A stretch of DNA of 64,000 bases. Origin: Nitrospirota bacterium (lineage in GTDB: Bacteria; Nitrospirota; Thermodesulfovibrionia; SZUA-242). The number at the start of each line of letters is the position of its first letter. Position 1 is the stretch's first letter. Location: contig JACRHH010000010.1 in NCBI GenBank assembly GCA_016212095.1, forward strand, positions 1-64,000, written 5' to 3'. This document shows positions 34,190 to 43,493 of this stretch, in pieces. Both the position numbers and the translations under genes were made by a program. The notes beneath the pieces are model-generated. The model saw only the letters and a list, made by a program, of their open reading frames with translations. It searched no databases and had not been told where the DNA came from.

Positions 34190-34889
34190 CCGTCTCGATT
34201 CCGTAAGCCGCGTTTTTCAGGTGGGCGATCAGGAGGTTCCGGCGCTCGACTCCGTGAATCTGGCCGTGGGGCGCGGCGAGTATGTGTCGATCATGGGGCC
34301 GTCCGGATCGGGCAAGTCCACGCTTTTAAACATAATCGGGCTTCTCGACCGGCCATCGTCGGGCCGGTACTTCCTTGAAGACCGCGACATCACCGCGCTA
34401 ACAGACGAGGAAGAGGCCGAAACCCGCCGCAACCGCATCGGATTCGTCTTCCAGTTTTTTCATCTTGTGCCGCGCATGACAGCCGCGCAGAATGTTGAGC
34501 TTCCAATGATGCTTGGCGGCGTTCCGCCAAAAATACGGGCGGAGCGCGTTGCCGCCGCGCTGGATGCGATGGGGCTGTCAGACCGCGCCGACCATCGGCC
34601 CGGACAGCTCTCCGGCGGACAGCGCCAGCGCGTGGCGATTGCGCGGGCAACGATCATGCAGCCTGCGGTGCTTCTGGCCGACGAGCCGACCGGCAACCTC
34701 GACCGGGCTTCCGGCGCAGAGGTTGTGCATGTGATCGAACGCCTGGTTGACCGCGGAATAACGCTGGTTGTGGTCACTCACGACCCGGAGCTTGGCGGCA
34801 GGGCCCGCAGGCGCATAAGAATGGTTGACGGCAGGGTGGTGGAGGATTCGGCCAGCAATACGGCCAGTTATTCGCCAACAGGGCCATGA
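34185..34889 (+). CDS. MacB/LolD-type ABC transporter ATPase
   Basis: A 234-residue ATPase with Walker [11 protein letters not shown]-loop FVFQFFHL, signature [14 protein letters not shown], Walker [13 protein letters not shown] and the H-loop VVTHDPE. It energises the FtsX-type permease encoded by the next gene (ATGA overlap at 34886). The start is GTG 34185, inside the right repeat of the cassette; there is no Shine-Dalgarno sequence before it. Expression may now depend on read-through from the cassette or be reduced. Confidence 0.9.
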   Translation: MIRLDSVSRVFQVGDQEVPALDSVNLAVGRGEYVSIMGPSGSGKSTLLNIIGLLDRPSSGRYFLEDRDITALTDEEEAETRRNRIGFVFQFFHLVPRMTAAQNVELPMMLGGVPPKIRAERVAAALDAMGLSDRADHRPGQLSGGQRQRVAIARATIMQPAVLLADEPTGNLDRASGAEVVHVIERLVDRGITLVVVTHDPELGGRARRRIRMVDGRVVEDSASNTASYSPTGP

Positions 34890-36094
34890 TGCGGATAACC
34901 GACATCTTCCGCTTTGTGCGAAACGCCGCCGGAGGCTACCGCGTGCGAACCGCGCTGATGCTTCTTGCGATGGCGATCGGCGTGGCGTCTGTCGTCATTC
35001 TCACCTCGCTTGGCGAGGGCGCGCGCGTTTATGTGAACAACGAATTCGCGTCGCTCGGCACGAATCTTCTTATTGTTCTGCCCGGCAGGAACGAGACGTC
35101 GGGCGGCCCGCCGATGATGGTTACCGGAACATCGCGCGATATTACAACCGGCGACGCGATGGCGCTTCTGCGCCATTCGTCGGTGCGCCGCGTCGCTCCG
35201 CTCACCGTTGGCGTTGCGCCGGTGTCGTGGGGCGGACGAACGCGCGAATGCACGATAGGCGGATCGACGCCCGACATGTTGAGCATACGCAACTGGAAGC
35301 TGGCGCAGGGCGGATTTCCCGCGCCCGACGACCCTGACCGCGCCTCTCCGGTTGCGGTTATCGGCGCGAAAATACGGCGCGAGCTTTTCGGCTCGCATTC
35401 GGCTGTGGGCGAATGGCTGAAGATCGGCGACCGCCGTTTCCGCGTGACCGGCATTCTCGCGTCCGAGGGCCGCTCCATGGGGTTCGACGTGGAGGAACTT
35501 GTGCTTGTTCCTGTTGCGTCGGCGCAGGCGCTTTTCAACACGCCGTCGCTTTTCCGGGTGATGGTGGAGGCCAAAAGCCGCGATGTTATAGAGCGGGCGC
35601 GGGCCGATGTGGTCTCCACGTTCAAGCTTCGGCATCAGGGAGAGGAGGACGTAACTGTTATTACTCAGGACGCCGTGCTTGCTACGTTCGACAAAATACT
35701 TCGCGCCCTCACCTTCACTGTTGGCGGAATAGCCGCGATAAGCCTTGGCGTGGCCGGAATCCTGATAATGAACGTGATGCTGGTTGCGGTTTCGCAGCGC
35801 ACTTCCGAGATCGGCCTGTTGAAGGCGCTTGGGGCGTCGCGGCGGCGGATATTGGCGCTTTTCCTCACCGAGGCGGCGATGCTTTCCTGCGTTGGCGGCC
35901 TTTTGGGGCTGATGCTCGGATACGCCGGAAATCAGGCCGTTATCTGGCTCTATCCCGCGTTTCCGGTCACGGCTCCGTGGTGGGCTGTGGCGGCGGCGCT
36001 TGGAATCGCGCTATCAGCCGGGCTGATATTCGGCGCGATGCCGGCATGGCGCGCGGCAAAGCTCGATCCGGTGATGGCGCTGGCGAGGAGGTAG
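34886..36094 (+). CDS. MacB/FtsX-type ABC transporter permease
   Basis: A 402-residue permease with a membrane helix near 25-45, the MacB-type extracytoplasmic core (about 50-270) and the FtsX helices (about 280-395) with TSEIGLLKALGASRRRILA. Together with the ATPase (ATGA overlap) and the adaptor at 30462 it forms a tripartite exporter that pushes periplasmic substrates through an outer-membrane channel. It is paralogous to the orphan permease at 913. Two exported proteins of unknown function follow and may be its cargo or partners. Confidence 0.9.
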   Translation: MMRITDIFRFVRNAAGGYRVRTALMLLAMAIGVASVVILTSLGEGARVYVNNEFASLGTNLLIVLPGRNETSGGPPMMVTGTSRDITTGDAMALLRHSSVRRVAPLTVGVAPVSWGGRTRECTIGGSTPDMLSIRNWKLAQGGFPAPDDPDRASPVAVIGAKIRRELFGSHSAVGEWLKIGDRRFRVTGILASEGRSMGFDVEELVLVPVASAQALFNTPSLFRVMVEAKSRDVIERARADVVSTFKLRHQGEEDVTVITQDAVLATFDKILRALTFTVGGIAAISLGVAGILIMNVMLVAVSQRTSEIGLLKALGASRRRILALFLTEAAMLSCVGGLLGLMLGYAGNQAVIWLYPAFPVTAPWWAVAAALGIALSAGLIFGAMPAWRAAKLDPVMALARR

Positions 36095-36196
36095 CGACAA
36101 TAATAACTGCTTGCTAACCGGATTCGGATGAATGGCTTGAATTTCGCGAGCGAGCGTATTCGCGTTGTAATAAATTCACGTTTTTTCGGAGGGGAT

Positions 36197-37654
36197 ATGA
36201 AGGCTCCATTGGTTCTGTTGTTTCTGCTGTTGGCATCCGTTTTATCCGCCGCGGACAGTCCGCAGGAGAAAGTTTCGATCGAAGATGTCATTCCGCTAAC
36301 CGCCGCCAACATGCGCGGCCACAGGATGCTCTACGATGAGGGCTGGTACGTTATCACGTCCAGCCGTAAGGCTCTGGAATACGCGAAGGAGCATTCGATC
36401 TCGGCATCGAAAGACGCTCTTTTGCGCGCCGCGAAAAGTCAGCCGCAACGGGCGAAGGAGCTCAAAGAGAATCTGGCTTCGGATCTGGCCAGCTCGGTCG
36501 ATACCGCAAAAAGCATAGCCAAAACCGGCGCGGAAACAAGCGCCGCCATCCGCGCCGCCACAGACGACGCCACAAGCGCCGAGCTGGCGTATGCCCGCGA
36601 AGGGTTTTCACGGGCGTGGGAGAAGCTCATTAAAGGCAATCTATCGATAGCAAAGCGCACCGAGGCCGATCGGAACGAACTGGCGTCTCTGCCCGGAAAT
36701 CTTGTTGGCGGCATAAAAAGCGACTGGAGCAACATCCACCAACTGGCAGAATCTGCCAATAAAAAATTCGGCGGCAGCATAGAAAACTCGTGGGACGCGG
36801 CATTCAAGCGGGCAAGCAGCGAATTCCGGGCCGAGTACGAGAAATCGGGCGAAAAAGAGAACTCGCTCATGGCGCTTGGCCCGATACTTTGGGGCTGGCT
36901 GAAATCGTTCTACTATGGCATTGCCGAGCCTTCCGCGAAATCTGTTGTGAAAACAGGCGTCACTGGCGTTACCCACGGCGTATTCCTGCCGGTTGCCGAC
37001 ACCGCAGTTGTGGCGGGGCGCACGGTTCAGTCGGTCGGGCTCACGTTTTACTACACCGGCAAAACCGGCGTGAATATTGTGTCGCCCACGGTTGAAGGCG
37101 GCCTGCTTGGCGGACTGTCGCTTCTGTCGCTTGCCACGGTTCCGCCCACATTCGCCGTCGGACAGACCGCTGGCGCGATCAATCAGGTTGCCTTCACAAC
37201 CGCCGCGCCGGTTTACGCCGCCGGTGAAGCCGCCGCGAAAACCGCCGCCCACACCGCGAAATACGTGGCGTTCGTGGCCTACGACGGCGCTCACGGCGCA
37301 ACGGAGGTGGTCATCAATCAGGCGTCGTCGGGCGTGGTGCTTGGCTACAACGCGCTCACCGCCATTCCGGCACATCTCATGATGGGCGTTTTCGACGCCG
37401 CAGTCTTTCTCGCGTGGGACGGCCCGAATCTCGTAATAGCAACCGCAAAGGGGAAGCTGCGGACGAAAGACAACGCTGGTGATTACTCGGCAGGGGATAT
37501 TCCCGTGGGCGCGGTGGTCGATCTTGGCAAACTCCAGACCGAAAGTGGGATGGAAGTGAAAATAATCTCTAATGATCCGGCTGTCATCCGGGACGTGCTT
37601 GGAAAAATTCCGTGCGATCTGGGAGGGAAAAGCGATGCGTGCGAAAGTAAATAG
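36197..37654 (+). CDS. Large exported protein of unknown function, first of a paralogous pair
   Basis: A 485-residue protein with a Sec signal peptide (LVLLFLLLASVLSAA). Residues about 40-230 are amphipathic helix rich in Ala, Ser, Lys and Glu; residues about 230-420 are Gly/Ala/Val-rich with aromatic residues at intervals, like membrane-seeking or densely packed strands; the C-terminus has DIPVGAVVDLGKL. It shares this plan, and the blocks EPSAKSVVK and PVGAVVDL, with the next gene. No enzyme motif is visible. GGAGGGG precedes ATG 36197. It lies 102 bases after the permease on the same strand. Confidence 0.75.
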   Translation: MKAPLVLLFLLLASVLSAADSPQEKVSIEDVIPLTAANMRGHRMLYDEGWYVITSSRKALEYAKEHSISASKDALLRAAKSQPQRAKELKENLASDLASSVDTAKSIAKTGAETSAAIRAATDDATSAELAYAREGFSRAWEKLIKGNLSIAKRTEADRNELASLPGNLVGGIKSDWSNIHQLAESANKKFGGSIENSWDAAFKRASSEFRAEYEKSGEKENSLMALGPILWGWLKSFYYGIAEPSAKSVVKTGVTGVTHGVFLPVADTAVVAGRTVQSVGLTFYYTGKTGVNIVSPTVEGGLLGGLSLLSLATVPPTFAVGQTAGAINQVAFTTAAPVYAAGEAAAKTAAHTAKYVAFVAYDGAHGATEVVINQASSGVVLGYNALTAIPAHLMMGVFDAAVFLAWDGPNLVIATAKGKLRTKDNAGDYSAGDIPVGAVVDLGKLQTESGMEVKIISNDPAVIRDVLGKIPCDLGGKSDACESK

Positions 37655-39521
37655 CATTACATTTCAACTGGCTACCGCCGCGCTCTGCATGGCGGCGCTA
37701 TCGTCATGCGCCACAACCGGCCCGGACGATCCGCTGAAAAACACAAAGAAGCTGGCGCGGGAAGGGCATGTTTCACTCTACAACAACGGCGCTTTCCGTG
37801 TTCCGAACACATCCATAAGCCTGATTCCGCCCGGCCCGTCCACAATGGAACTGGCGGGAGAGATGGCAGGCGCGCGCGCGAGGGAATCGTTCGTGAAGGC
37901 CGTCCGAAATGCCGCCGATTCGGTTTATATTGTTTCGGAGGGAACGAAAATCAGCTACCGCTGGGCTTCGGACATTCATGAGGGCTCCGGGGATTTGGCC
38001 GACGCCATAAAGAAATACTCGCGCGAAAACAGCAGGCTGATTGTGTACAGGTCGTCCGATTACGGCAAAAAGATCGCCGGGGAATCGTGGAAATCAGCCG
38101 GTGAAATATGGGCTTCGGGCGGCAAGACAGGCGATGAGATAGTGCAACGTTCCGGTGAAACCGCAGAGGCCGTAAGCCGCGAAAGCGCCGCAGCGGGCGA
38201 GAAAATCACAGCGGAATCGCTGGCGATGGCGCGCGATGTTTCAGCGTCAGGCACGGCGCGCTCGAAATCCGCGCTGTCATACGCCGGGAAATCGTTTGTG
38301 CTCGGCTACGCGGCTGTGCCATCTAAACTTAAGGGCAGGATCGGCGAGATGGGCGAGGACATCAGCAAGGCCAACCTTGGCGGAATAATGCATGAGGAGA
38401 ACGAGCGGCGAGCCAGATGGTCGGGAATGGCAACCGACATCATCGCAGACACGGTGAAGAACTATGGCGGCAACGTGAAGCGGTCGTTCGACAATGCGCG
38501 AAACGAATTTAACGACTCGTACCGCACAACCGGCCTGAGCCTTGCCGCGCTCAAGTCGCTTCGGTGGGTATTGCAGGGCGTGTTGTGGGACGCAACAATC
38601 GAGCCTGCCGCAAAGATCACAGCCGCGTCCGTCGGCTATGTTGGCGTGAACGCGGTTGCGTTTCCAACGATGGTGGTTGTCCGCGAGGGCATGTCCGTAA
38701 CCAGTCTGGCGGTCGAGGTTACGTGGGACGCGTCGAAGGCCGGATATGATCTTGTCGCGCCAACCGGAACCGCCGCTGTCGCGTCGATCTACGGACTGGT
38801 GGATTTCACCGGATCGAACCTGTTCGCGGGCACTGTCGGCACTGTCGGCGGCGCGTCGGGCTATGCGCTTCAGGGTTCGGGCAAGGTGGCGGGCGTAACG
38901 ATAAGGGCGGGCGGCCATGCTGGAGCGGCCATCACCGAATACATCGGCGTGCCGCTCACGGCGGCTGGCGTTGCGGTTGGCGGCGGCGCGGTAGGCACGG
39001 TTGTTGGCGCGGCAGGCGCAACCACCGGCGCAACGCTTGCGGTATCGGGCGAGGCGGCGTCTGCCGGAACCTACGTTTTCGGCAACATAATAGCGGGGGC
39101 AACGCTTGTCGGCGGAACAGCCGGATCGACTGCCGGCGGCGCGGCGGCTGGAGTGTATGAGCTTTCGAAGGCGGTTGTTGTGCCGACAGGCTACGAGCTT
39201 GGAAGCGGCATAGTGATCAGCTACGGCACGATGTCGCACATCGCCGCGCACTCCATTCTTGCCGTGTCGGACTGCTCATACATGGTGCTGTCGCTGGAAG
39301 GGCCGCGCTGGGTGCTTTATGCCGTGAAAGGGAAAGGCGGCGAAGGCGAAGAAATGCCGGTTGGCGCGGTTGTTGACCTTGACAAAGTGAGAGAATCCGG
39401 CGAGGAGATCTATTATCTTCCGGTTTCAGACGGCGAGATGAAAGGCGCGGTCGATTCGGTGTACGACAACCTGCCGGAGCTGAAACCGGCGGGCGGGGAG
39501 GCATCAACTTCACAGCCGTAA
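37635..39521 (+). CDS. Large lipoprotein of unknown function, second of the pair
   Basis: A 628-residue protein with a lipoprotein signal (CMAALSSCATT, lipid Cys near residue 25). The plan matches the preceding gene: charged amphipathic helices with about 11-residue periodicity (residues 120-240, LEA-like), a block WVLQGVLWDATIEPAAK, a long Gly/Ala/Val-rich zone (about 330-540) and a C-terminal EMPVGAVVDLDKV block. GGGAGG precedes ATG 37635, and it overlaps the previous gene by 20 bases, so the two are coupled. I recognise no known family; a surface or envelope structural role is inferred. Confidence 0.75.
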   Translation: MRAKVNSITFQLATAALCMAALSSCATTGPDDPLKNTKKLAREGHVSLYNNGAFRVPNTSISLIPPGPSTMELAGEMAGARARESFVKAVRNAADSVYIVSEGTKISYRWASDIHEGSGDLADAIKKYSRENSRLIVYRSSDYGKKIAGESWKSAGEIWASGGKTGDEIVQRSGETAEAVSRESAAAGEKITAESLAMARDVSASGTARSKSALSYAGKSFVLGYAAVPSKLKGRIGEMGEDISKANLGGIMHEENERRARWSGMATDIIADTVKNYGGNVKRSFDNARNEFNDSYRTTGLSLAALKSLRWVLQGVLWDATIEPAAKITAASVGYVGVNAVAFPTMVVVREGMSVTSLAVEVTWDASKAGYDLVAPTGTAAVASIYGLVDFTGSNLFAGTVGTVGGASGYALQGSGKVAGVTIRAGGHAGAAITEYIGVPLTAAGVAVGGGAVGTVVGAAGATTGATLAVSGEAASAGTYVFGNIIAGATLVGGTAGSTAGGAAAGVYELSKAVVVPTGYELGSGIVISYGTMSHIAAHSILAVSDCSYMVLSLEGPRWVLYAVKGKGGEGEEMPVGAVVDLDKVRESGEEIYYLPVSDGEMKGAVDSVYDNLPELKPAGGEASTSQP

Positions 39522-39566
39522 TTCCATTTCTAAATCAATGGTTAAATTACGTAGGGGCGAGGTCAA

Positions 39567-40259
39567 TCAGGGCGCATCGAGCCCGATAATGCCGTCCATA
39601 ATAATGGTGGCGCAATTCAGACATTCGTTTTTTACAGTCCGCCAATCATGCCACCGCGAATCGAGGTTCTTGTACTCGGCAAGGTTCATCTCGTCCAGAT
39701 CGTACGGCAACGGATTCGCAAGCTGAATCTGAAGCTGCTGCAAGGCCGATTCATCGTTTGGCTGCGGATACAGGCTGTCGAAACACCTCATGGATGCGAT
39801 AAAATCATCGCTGCCCATGCGGTTTGCAAGAACTGCAAAATCCAGATAGTCCCGCGTGGCGTTCCTTTTTATTATCAGAATGCCCTTTATCCGCAATATC
39901 TCGGCCTGTGTGGGAACGGTGATTTTCCCTTCCGGACGCTCAATGCAAGTGGTTTCAAGCGGTTTGCTTCTGACCAGTTGACGTATTCCTGTCTCGATGC
40001 CGTCAAGGCTGCCAAGAATCTGAACAGGCCGCGTAATGCGGGCGGTATGCCACCCGGCAACGGATTCCAGTTGCGCCAGCACTTCGTCGAAGCGAATCCG
40101 CAGGTCGGTCAGCACATGATCGGCGTCAACAGACAACCTGTGATCCGCGAACATCGCCGCAGCGGTTCCACCCACCAGCACTGCATCGGGAAATATGCCT
40201 TGAAGCCGGACGGCGGCGGAAAGAACGCGCTCCCATTCAGGCAAGATTTTTTTTTGCAT
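39567..40259 (-). CDS. Nucleotidyltransferase-fold toxin-like protein (AbiEii-like)
   Basis: A 230-residue protein. GGTAAAMFADHRLSVDADH (about 31-49) fits the GG/S...DxD core of nucleotidyltransferases such as the AbiEii/AbiGii toxins, and ATRDYLDFAVLANRMG further on fits the family's conserved helix. It would modify a nucleotide, RNA or protein. ATG 40259 is preceded by the small gene that overlaps it by 23 bases; the longer open frame to 40382 only covers that gene in another frame. It probably forms a toxin-antitoxin-type pair. Confidence 0.7.
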   Translation of the reverse strand: MQKKILPEWERVLSAAVRLQGIFPDAVLVGGTAAAMFADHRLSVDADHVLTDLRIRFDEVLAQLESVAGWHTARITRPVQILGSLDGIETGIRQLVRSKPLETTCIERPEGKITVPTQAEILRIKGILIIKRNATRDYLDFAVLANRMGSDDFIASMRCFDSLYPQPNDESALQQLQIQLANPLPYDLDEMNLAEYKNLDSRWHDWRTVKNECLNCATIIMDGIIGLDAP

Positions 40260-40458
40260 AATGCATCCAGAAGTGATAACGCTGCGCGTATGGGTCGAAA
40301 CAACGGGAAACGCATATGCGCAACACTTTCTCCATGACAGACCTGTCACGGAGCGCCGCATTGCGCAGAACCGCCCAGTCACACCGCTTTCCCCTACTGA
40401 TTATGTCGTCGATGGCGGCCAGGGTGAAGCCCTCGTGGTTCAGATGGCGATGTTGCAT
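40237..40458 (-). CDS. Small partner of the nucleotidyltransferase, antitoxin-like
   Basis: A 73-residue protein, MQHRHLNHEGFTLAAIDDI through RNAALRDRSVMEKVLRIC to QRYHFWMHYAKK. This is a compact helical family usually encoded just before nucleotidyltransferase toxin-like genes, and I infer it to be the antitoxin. It starts 20 bases after the gspD stop codon and overlaps the next gene. An in-frame extension into gspD to 40566 is unlikely. Confidence 0.6.
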   Translation of the reverse strand: MQHRHLNHEGFTLAAIDDIISRGKRCDWAVLRNAALRDRSVMEKVLRICVSRCFDPYAQRYHFWMHYAKKNLA

Positions 40459-40477
40459 ATATTCTGTGCGCCGCCCG

Positions 40478-42334
40478 CTAATACTCCAGCCTCTTGTTGA
40501 TATGCCGCAGCTTGTTCCGGAACTGCTCGGTTGCCGAATCGCCGTCGCCCGGATTGCCGACGACATGCGGCGTGACCATGATGAGAAGCTCGGTTCTTAT
40601 CAAATCCTCGCCAATACTGCCAAATAGCCAGCCGATGTACGGGATGGATGAGAGATACGGAATCCCCTTGTTTGTGCTTATCTTTTTCTCGGAGATGAGT
40701 CCGCCGATCACCAGCGTGTGGCCGTTCTGCACAATCGCGGTTGTCTTTGCCTTGCGGGAATTGAACGTCGGATAATCTTTACCGCCCACTGATGTGGCCT
40801 TGGTAGACACGTTGCTGATCTCCTGCGAGATCTTCAGCGTGACCATGCCTTTTTCGCTGATGGTCGGCGTGACTTCCAGAATGGTGCCGGTTGTCTTGTA
40901 CTGTATCTGGCTGGTCAGGTTGCCCGATGTGCTGTCGCTTGTCAGTGTGCCGGTAGCTGTCGGAACCTCGTCGCCAACCTCAATGCGCGCCTCCTTGGTG
41001 TCGGTTGCCAGCACGCTGGGGCTTGAAAGAACCTTCAGCTTGTCCTGAGATGCGAACATGCCGATGAAATAGTTGAATTTATCGGCGCTGAATATCGTTG
41101 TGAATAGTCCGGCTGAATTTGTCACGGGCGTTTTCATGTCTTTCAGCGATCCGGATCCGCCTCCGATCGTGGTGGAAGAATCGGATGCCTTGACCAGCCA
41201 TTCAACGCCGTATTTCTCGGACTCGCCCAGCGTCACCTCCGCAACCATCACGTCTATCAGCACCTGCTTGCGCGGCGTGTCTAGTTTGCGGAGCGATTCG
41301 ACTATTTCAAGGTAGTTCTTCGCGGTTGTCTTGATGATGATTGCGTTGATGTCATCGTATGTGGTTATGGCGATGTCGCCGCTCACCTCGCTGAGCGTTG
41401 GAGCGCTTGCAACAGGCGAAGGCGCAGCCGGTGTTGCAGGCCTGCGCTGCTGCTGTCCGGTGGCCGGCGGCGCTACGGGCTTGCGCACAGGCTGCGTTGC
41501 GGCTTTCGCCTGTCCTTGGGTTCCGTAGATCGCCTTCAAAATCTCGGCAAGCGATTTGGCCTCGCCGTGCTCGGCGTAATAAACGAAGGTTTTTACAGTG
41601 TCGGTTTCGGTTTCGGCAATGTCAACCGCCTCAAGCACCTTCATCAACCGGGCAAGCGACGCCGGGCGTGCCGTGATGATAAGCAGGTTCGTAGGCTCGT
41701 AAACAACAAGATCAGCGCCCTTGGGCAGCAGGTTTCTCAGAATGTTCGAAGCGTCCGTCGCCTTTACGTATTCGAGCGTAACAATCTGCGTGACAAACCC
41801 GGCGTCAAGCGACATCTCGATCTCCCGGCCTTTTTCCGTGGGCAACGGAAGCCCCTTGGCCTGATCCAGCGGCGTTATCATGTAGAAATTGCCGTCCTTG
41901 ACGGCGGTCAGGTTGTTCAGCTCAAGCACCGCCTGAAAGACCGAGAAAAGGTCATTTACAGGAAACTTGTGGTTCGACTGAATGGTGACCTGCCCGGAAA
42001 TGCCCGGCGGCAGGATGTAGTTGATTCCAAGAATATCGCCCACGGTCTGGATCACGGTGTTGATGTCGGCGTTCTCGAAGTTCAGGATGATGTTCTTCCC
42101 GTCATCTCCGGCCTCGACGCGCGCCGCAATCGGCTTGCGCGGAGATTCAGCCTCGGCCTGTCTGGCGACAGGCTCCGACATAACCTCGGCAAGAAACGGC
42201 GGCGGAAGTTCGGGCGTTTCCGTCTTGACTGCCTGGGAAGGCTCCTCCGATGTCCGCACGGATTCCCGCGGAGCGCACGACGCCATGATGAGCGTCAGGA
42301 GCGCGGCGACAGGAAAAATCATCAATCGTGTCAT
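40478..42334 (-). CDS. gspD: Type II secretion secretin (lipoprotein)
   Basis: A roughly 618-residue secretin forming the outer-membrane pore of the type II secretion system. A lipobox (LIMASC) suggests it is lipidated, which can replace a pilotin. N0 and N1-N3 domains are recognisable (NFENADINTVIQTVGDILG; VTLEYVKATDASNILRNLL), with a Gln/Pro/Ala-rich insert near residue 275, then the secretin core with VLIDVMVAEVTLGESEKYG, VLSSPSVLATDTKEARIEVG and GLISEKKISTNKGIPYLSSI. It ends the operon of gsp genes. Confidence 0.9.
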   Translation of the reverse strand: MTRLMIFPVAALLTLIMASCAPRESVRTSEEPSQAVKTETPELPPPFLAEVMSEPVARQAEAESPRKPIAARVEAGDDGKNIILNFENADINTVIQTVGDILGINYILPPGISGQVTIQSNHKFPVNDLFSVFQAVLELNNLTAVKDGNFYMITPLDQAKGLPLPTEKGREIEMSLDAGFVTQIVTLEYVKATDASNILRNLLPKGADLVVYEPTNLLIITARPASLARLMKVLEAVDIAETETDTVKTFVYYAEHGEAKSLAEILKAIYGTQGQAKAATQPVRKPVAPPATGQQQRRPATPAAPSPVASAPTLSEVSGDIAITTYDDINAIIIKTTAKNYLEIVESLRKLDTPRKQVLIDVMVAEVTLGESEKYGVEWLVKASDSSTTIGGGSGSLKDMKTPVTNSAGLFTTIFSADKFNYFIGMFASQDKLKVLSSPSVLATDTKEARIEVGDEVPTATGTLTSDSTSGNLTSQIQYKTTGTILEVTPTISEKGMVTLKISQEISNVSTKATSVGGKDYPTFNSRKAKTTAIVQNGHTLVIGGLISEKKISTNKGIPYLSSIPYIGWLFGSIGEDLIRTELLIMVTPHVVGNPGDGDSATEQFRNKLRHINKRLEY

Positions 42335-42378
42335 GTGGTTACCCATATCAGTTTAATCGCATTTCCTTAAAATGTATG

Positions 42379-42951
42379 TCATTTTGGCTTGGGCTGCCCG
42401 CGCTTTGCCTGATCCTTTTCCGTCGTCGCGCCTCGCAGGTGAAGCTCCACAGGCTCGTTGTTCCACCGCAGCTTCACATCCAGACGGCCTATCTCGATCA
42501 GTTCGAAATCGCCGAACATGTCGCCGACCCTATACGACCTCGCCCTCTGCCCCTCGACCTCTATCACGGCAACCTGTTCGCCGACCGTATTTTCCAGTAT
42601 GCCCTTAAGTGAAATCGATGGCATGACCGGCGGCGGTGGCGGCGGCGCTGGCGGCTGAACCGGCTGCGGCGGCGCTTCAGGCGCGGCAGCCGCGGCTCCT
42701 GTCTTCATCGCCGCCTGCGTCTTTCTTCCGGCTCCTCGATCCGGATTGAACAGGCTGCGTTCCAGAATGTCCGCTCCGTCGGTAGCAACATATTTCACAT
42801 CAGGAAGGGCTGCCGCGCCCCTGACGGCTTCGCCGCCTTCCGCCCCAAACTCCGCCAGAGGATCGTACTGCGTCATGACGCCGTGAAGCGTAACCAGCGA
42901 ATATGCCAGCAATCCCATCAGCGCCATCTCCAGGGCAATTTTGCGTATCAT
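42379..42951 (-). CDS. gspC: Type II secretion inner-membrane protein GspC-like
   Basis: A 190-residue protein with one N-terminal membrane anchor, a periplasmic linker with LERSLFNPDR, a Pro/Ala-rich spacer, and a homology region (ISLKGILENTVGEQVAVIE, YRVGDMFGDFELIEI) that in GspC contacts the secretin. The start overlaps the gspM stop (ATGA). It lacks a PDZ domain, so it is the short form. The secretin gene follows after 44 bases. Confidence 0.8.
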   Translation of the reverse strand: MIRKIALEMALMGLLAYSLVTLHGVMTQYDPLAEFGAEGGEAVRGAAALPDVKYVATDGADILERSLFNPDRGAGRKTQAAMKTGAAAAAPEAPPQPVQPPAPPPPPPVMPSISLKGILENTVGEQVAVIEVEGQRARSYRVGDMFGDFELIEIGRLDVKLRWNNEPVELHLRGATTEKDQAKRGQPKPK

Positions 42952-43493
42952 AACTTCATGATCCCGTGTATGGCAATTTTAACATTCAGGTTGTCCGGCT
43001 CCCTGATATTCACGAGCGACAGCGAAAGCTTGCTGACGCGCAGACCAAGATTCTCCGCCTCGATGCGCCGCACGAAAAACGTGAACGCCTGCATGTTGCC
43101 GCGAAGCTCGGCCTGAAGCGGTATTTCCACGAATTCGCCCTTCTCGATCTGGGCAAGCGGCTTTATGGCCATAAGCTCAAGACCGGCATCGCGGGCATGT
43201 CTGCCGACCACGCTCTGAAGCTCGGCAAATCCGAGCGAGGCGTTCGGGCCGGCAAGAAAACGTTTTTCGTAAGATTCCCGTTCAGAAACCAGATCGGACG
43301 CAACCTCACCGCCAGACTCCTTCCGGGCAGCCATGGCCCGGTACTTGACGAGCTGGCTGTATCGGGCGGCAATGTCCTCCTCCAGCCCGATCGGCTCGAT
43401 TCGCGGCTGAATCACGAAAACGTACAAGACCGCCGTAGCGGCAAGGACGAAGAGCGCCAGCTTTTTCTTATTTTTTAACAGTTCCTTCAACAT
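42948..43493 (-). CDS. gspM: Type II secretion protein GspM/PilO-like
   Basis: A 181-residue bitopic protein: a basic N-terminus, one membrane helix (about 12-30), a coiled coil and a ferredoxin-like periplasmic domain ending NVKIAIHGIMKL. It partners GspL in the inner-membrane platform that transmits movement from the ATPase. It overlaps both neighbours by a few bases. The call rests on position between gspL and gspC and on this topology. Confidence 0.75.
   Translation of the reverse strand: MLKELLKNKKKLALFVLAATAVLYVFVIQPRIEPIGLEEDIAARYSQLVKYRAMAARKESGGEVASDLVSERESYEKRFLAGPNASLGFAELQSVVGRHARDAGLELMAIKPLAQIEKGEFVEIPLQAELRGNMQAFTFFVRRIEAENLGLRVSKLSLSLVNIREPDNLNVKIAIHGIMKL

Noticed and set aside
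36641-37657. 338-codon minus-strand open frame opposite the first exported paralogue
   Set aside because: The plus strand has a signal peptide, ribosome site and a paralogue with the same frame; the minus frame has none of these.
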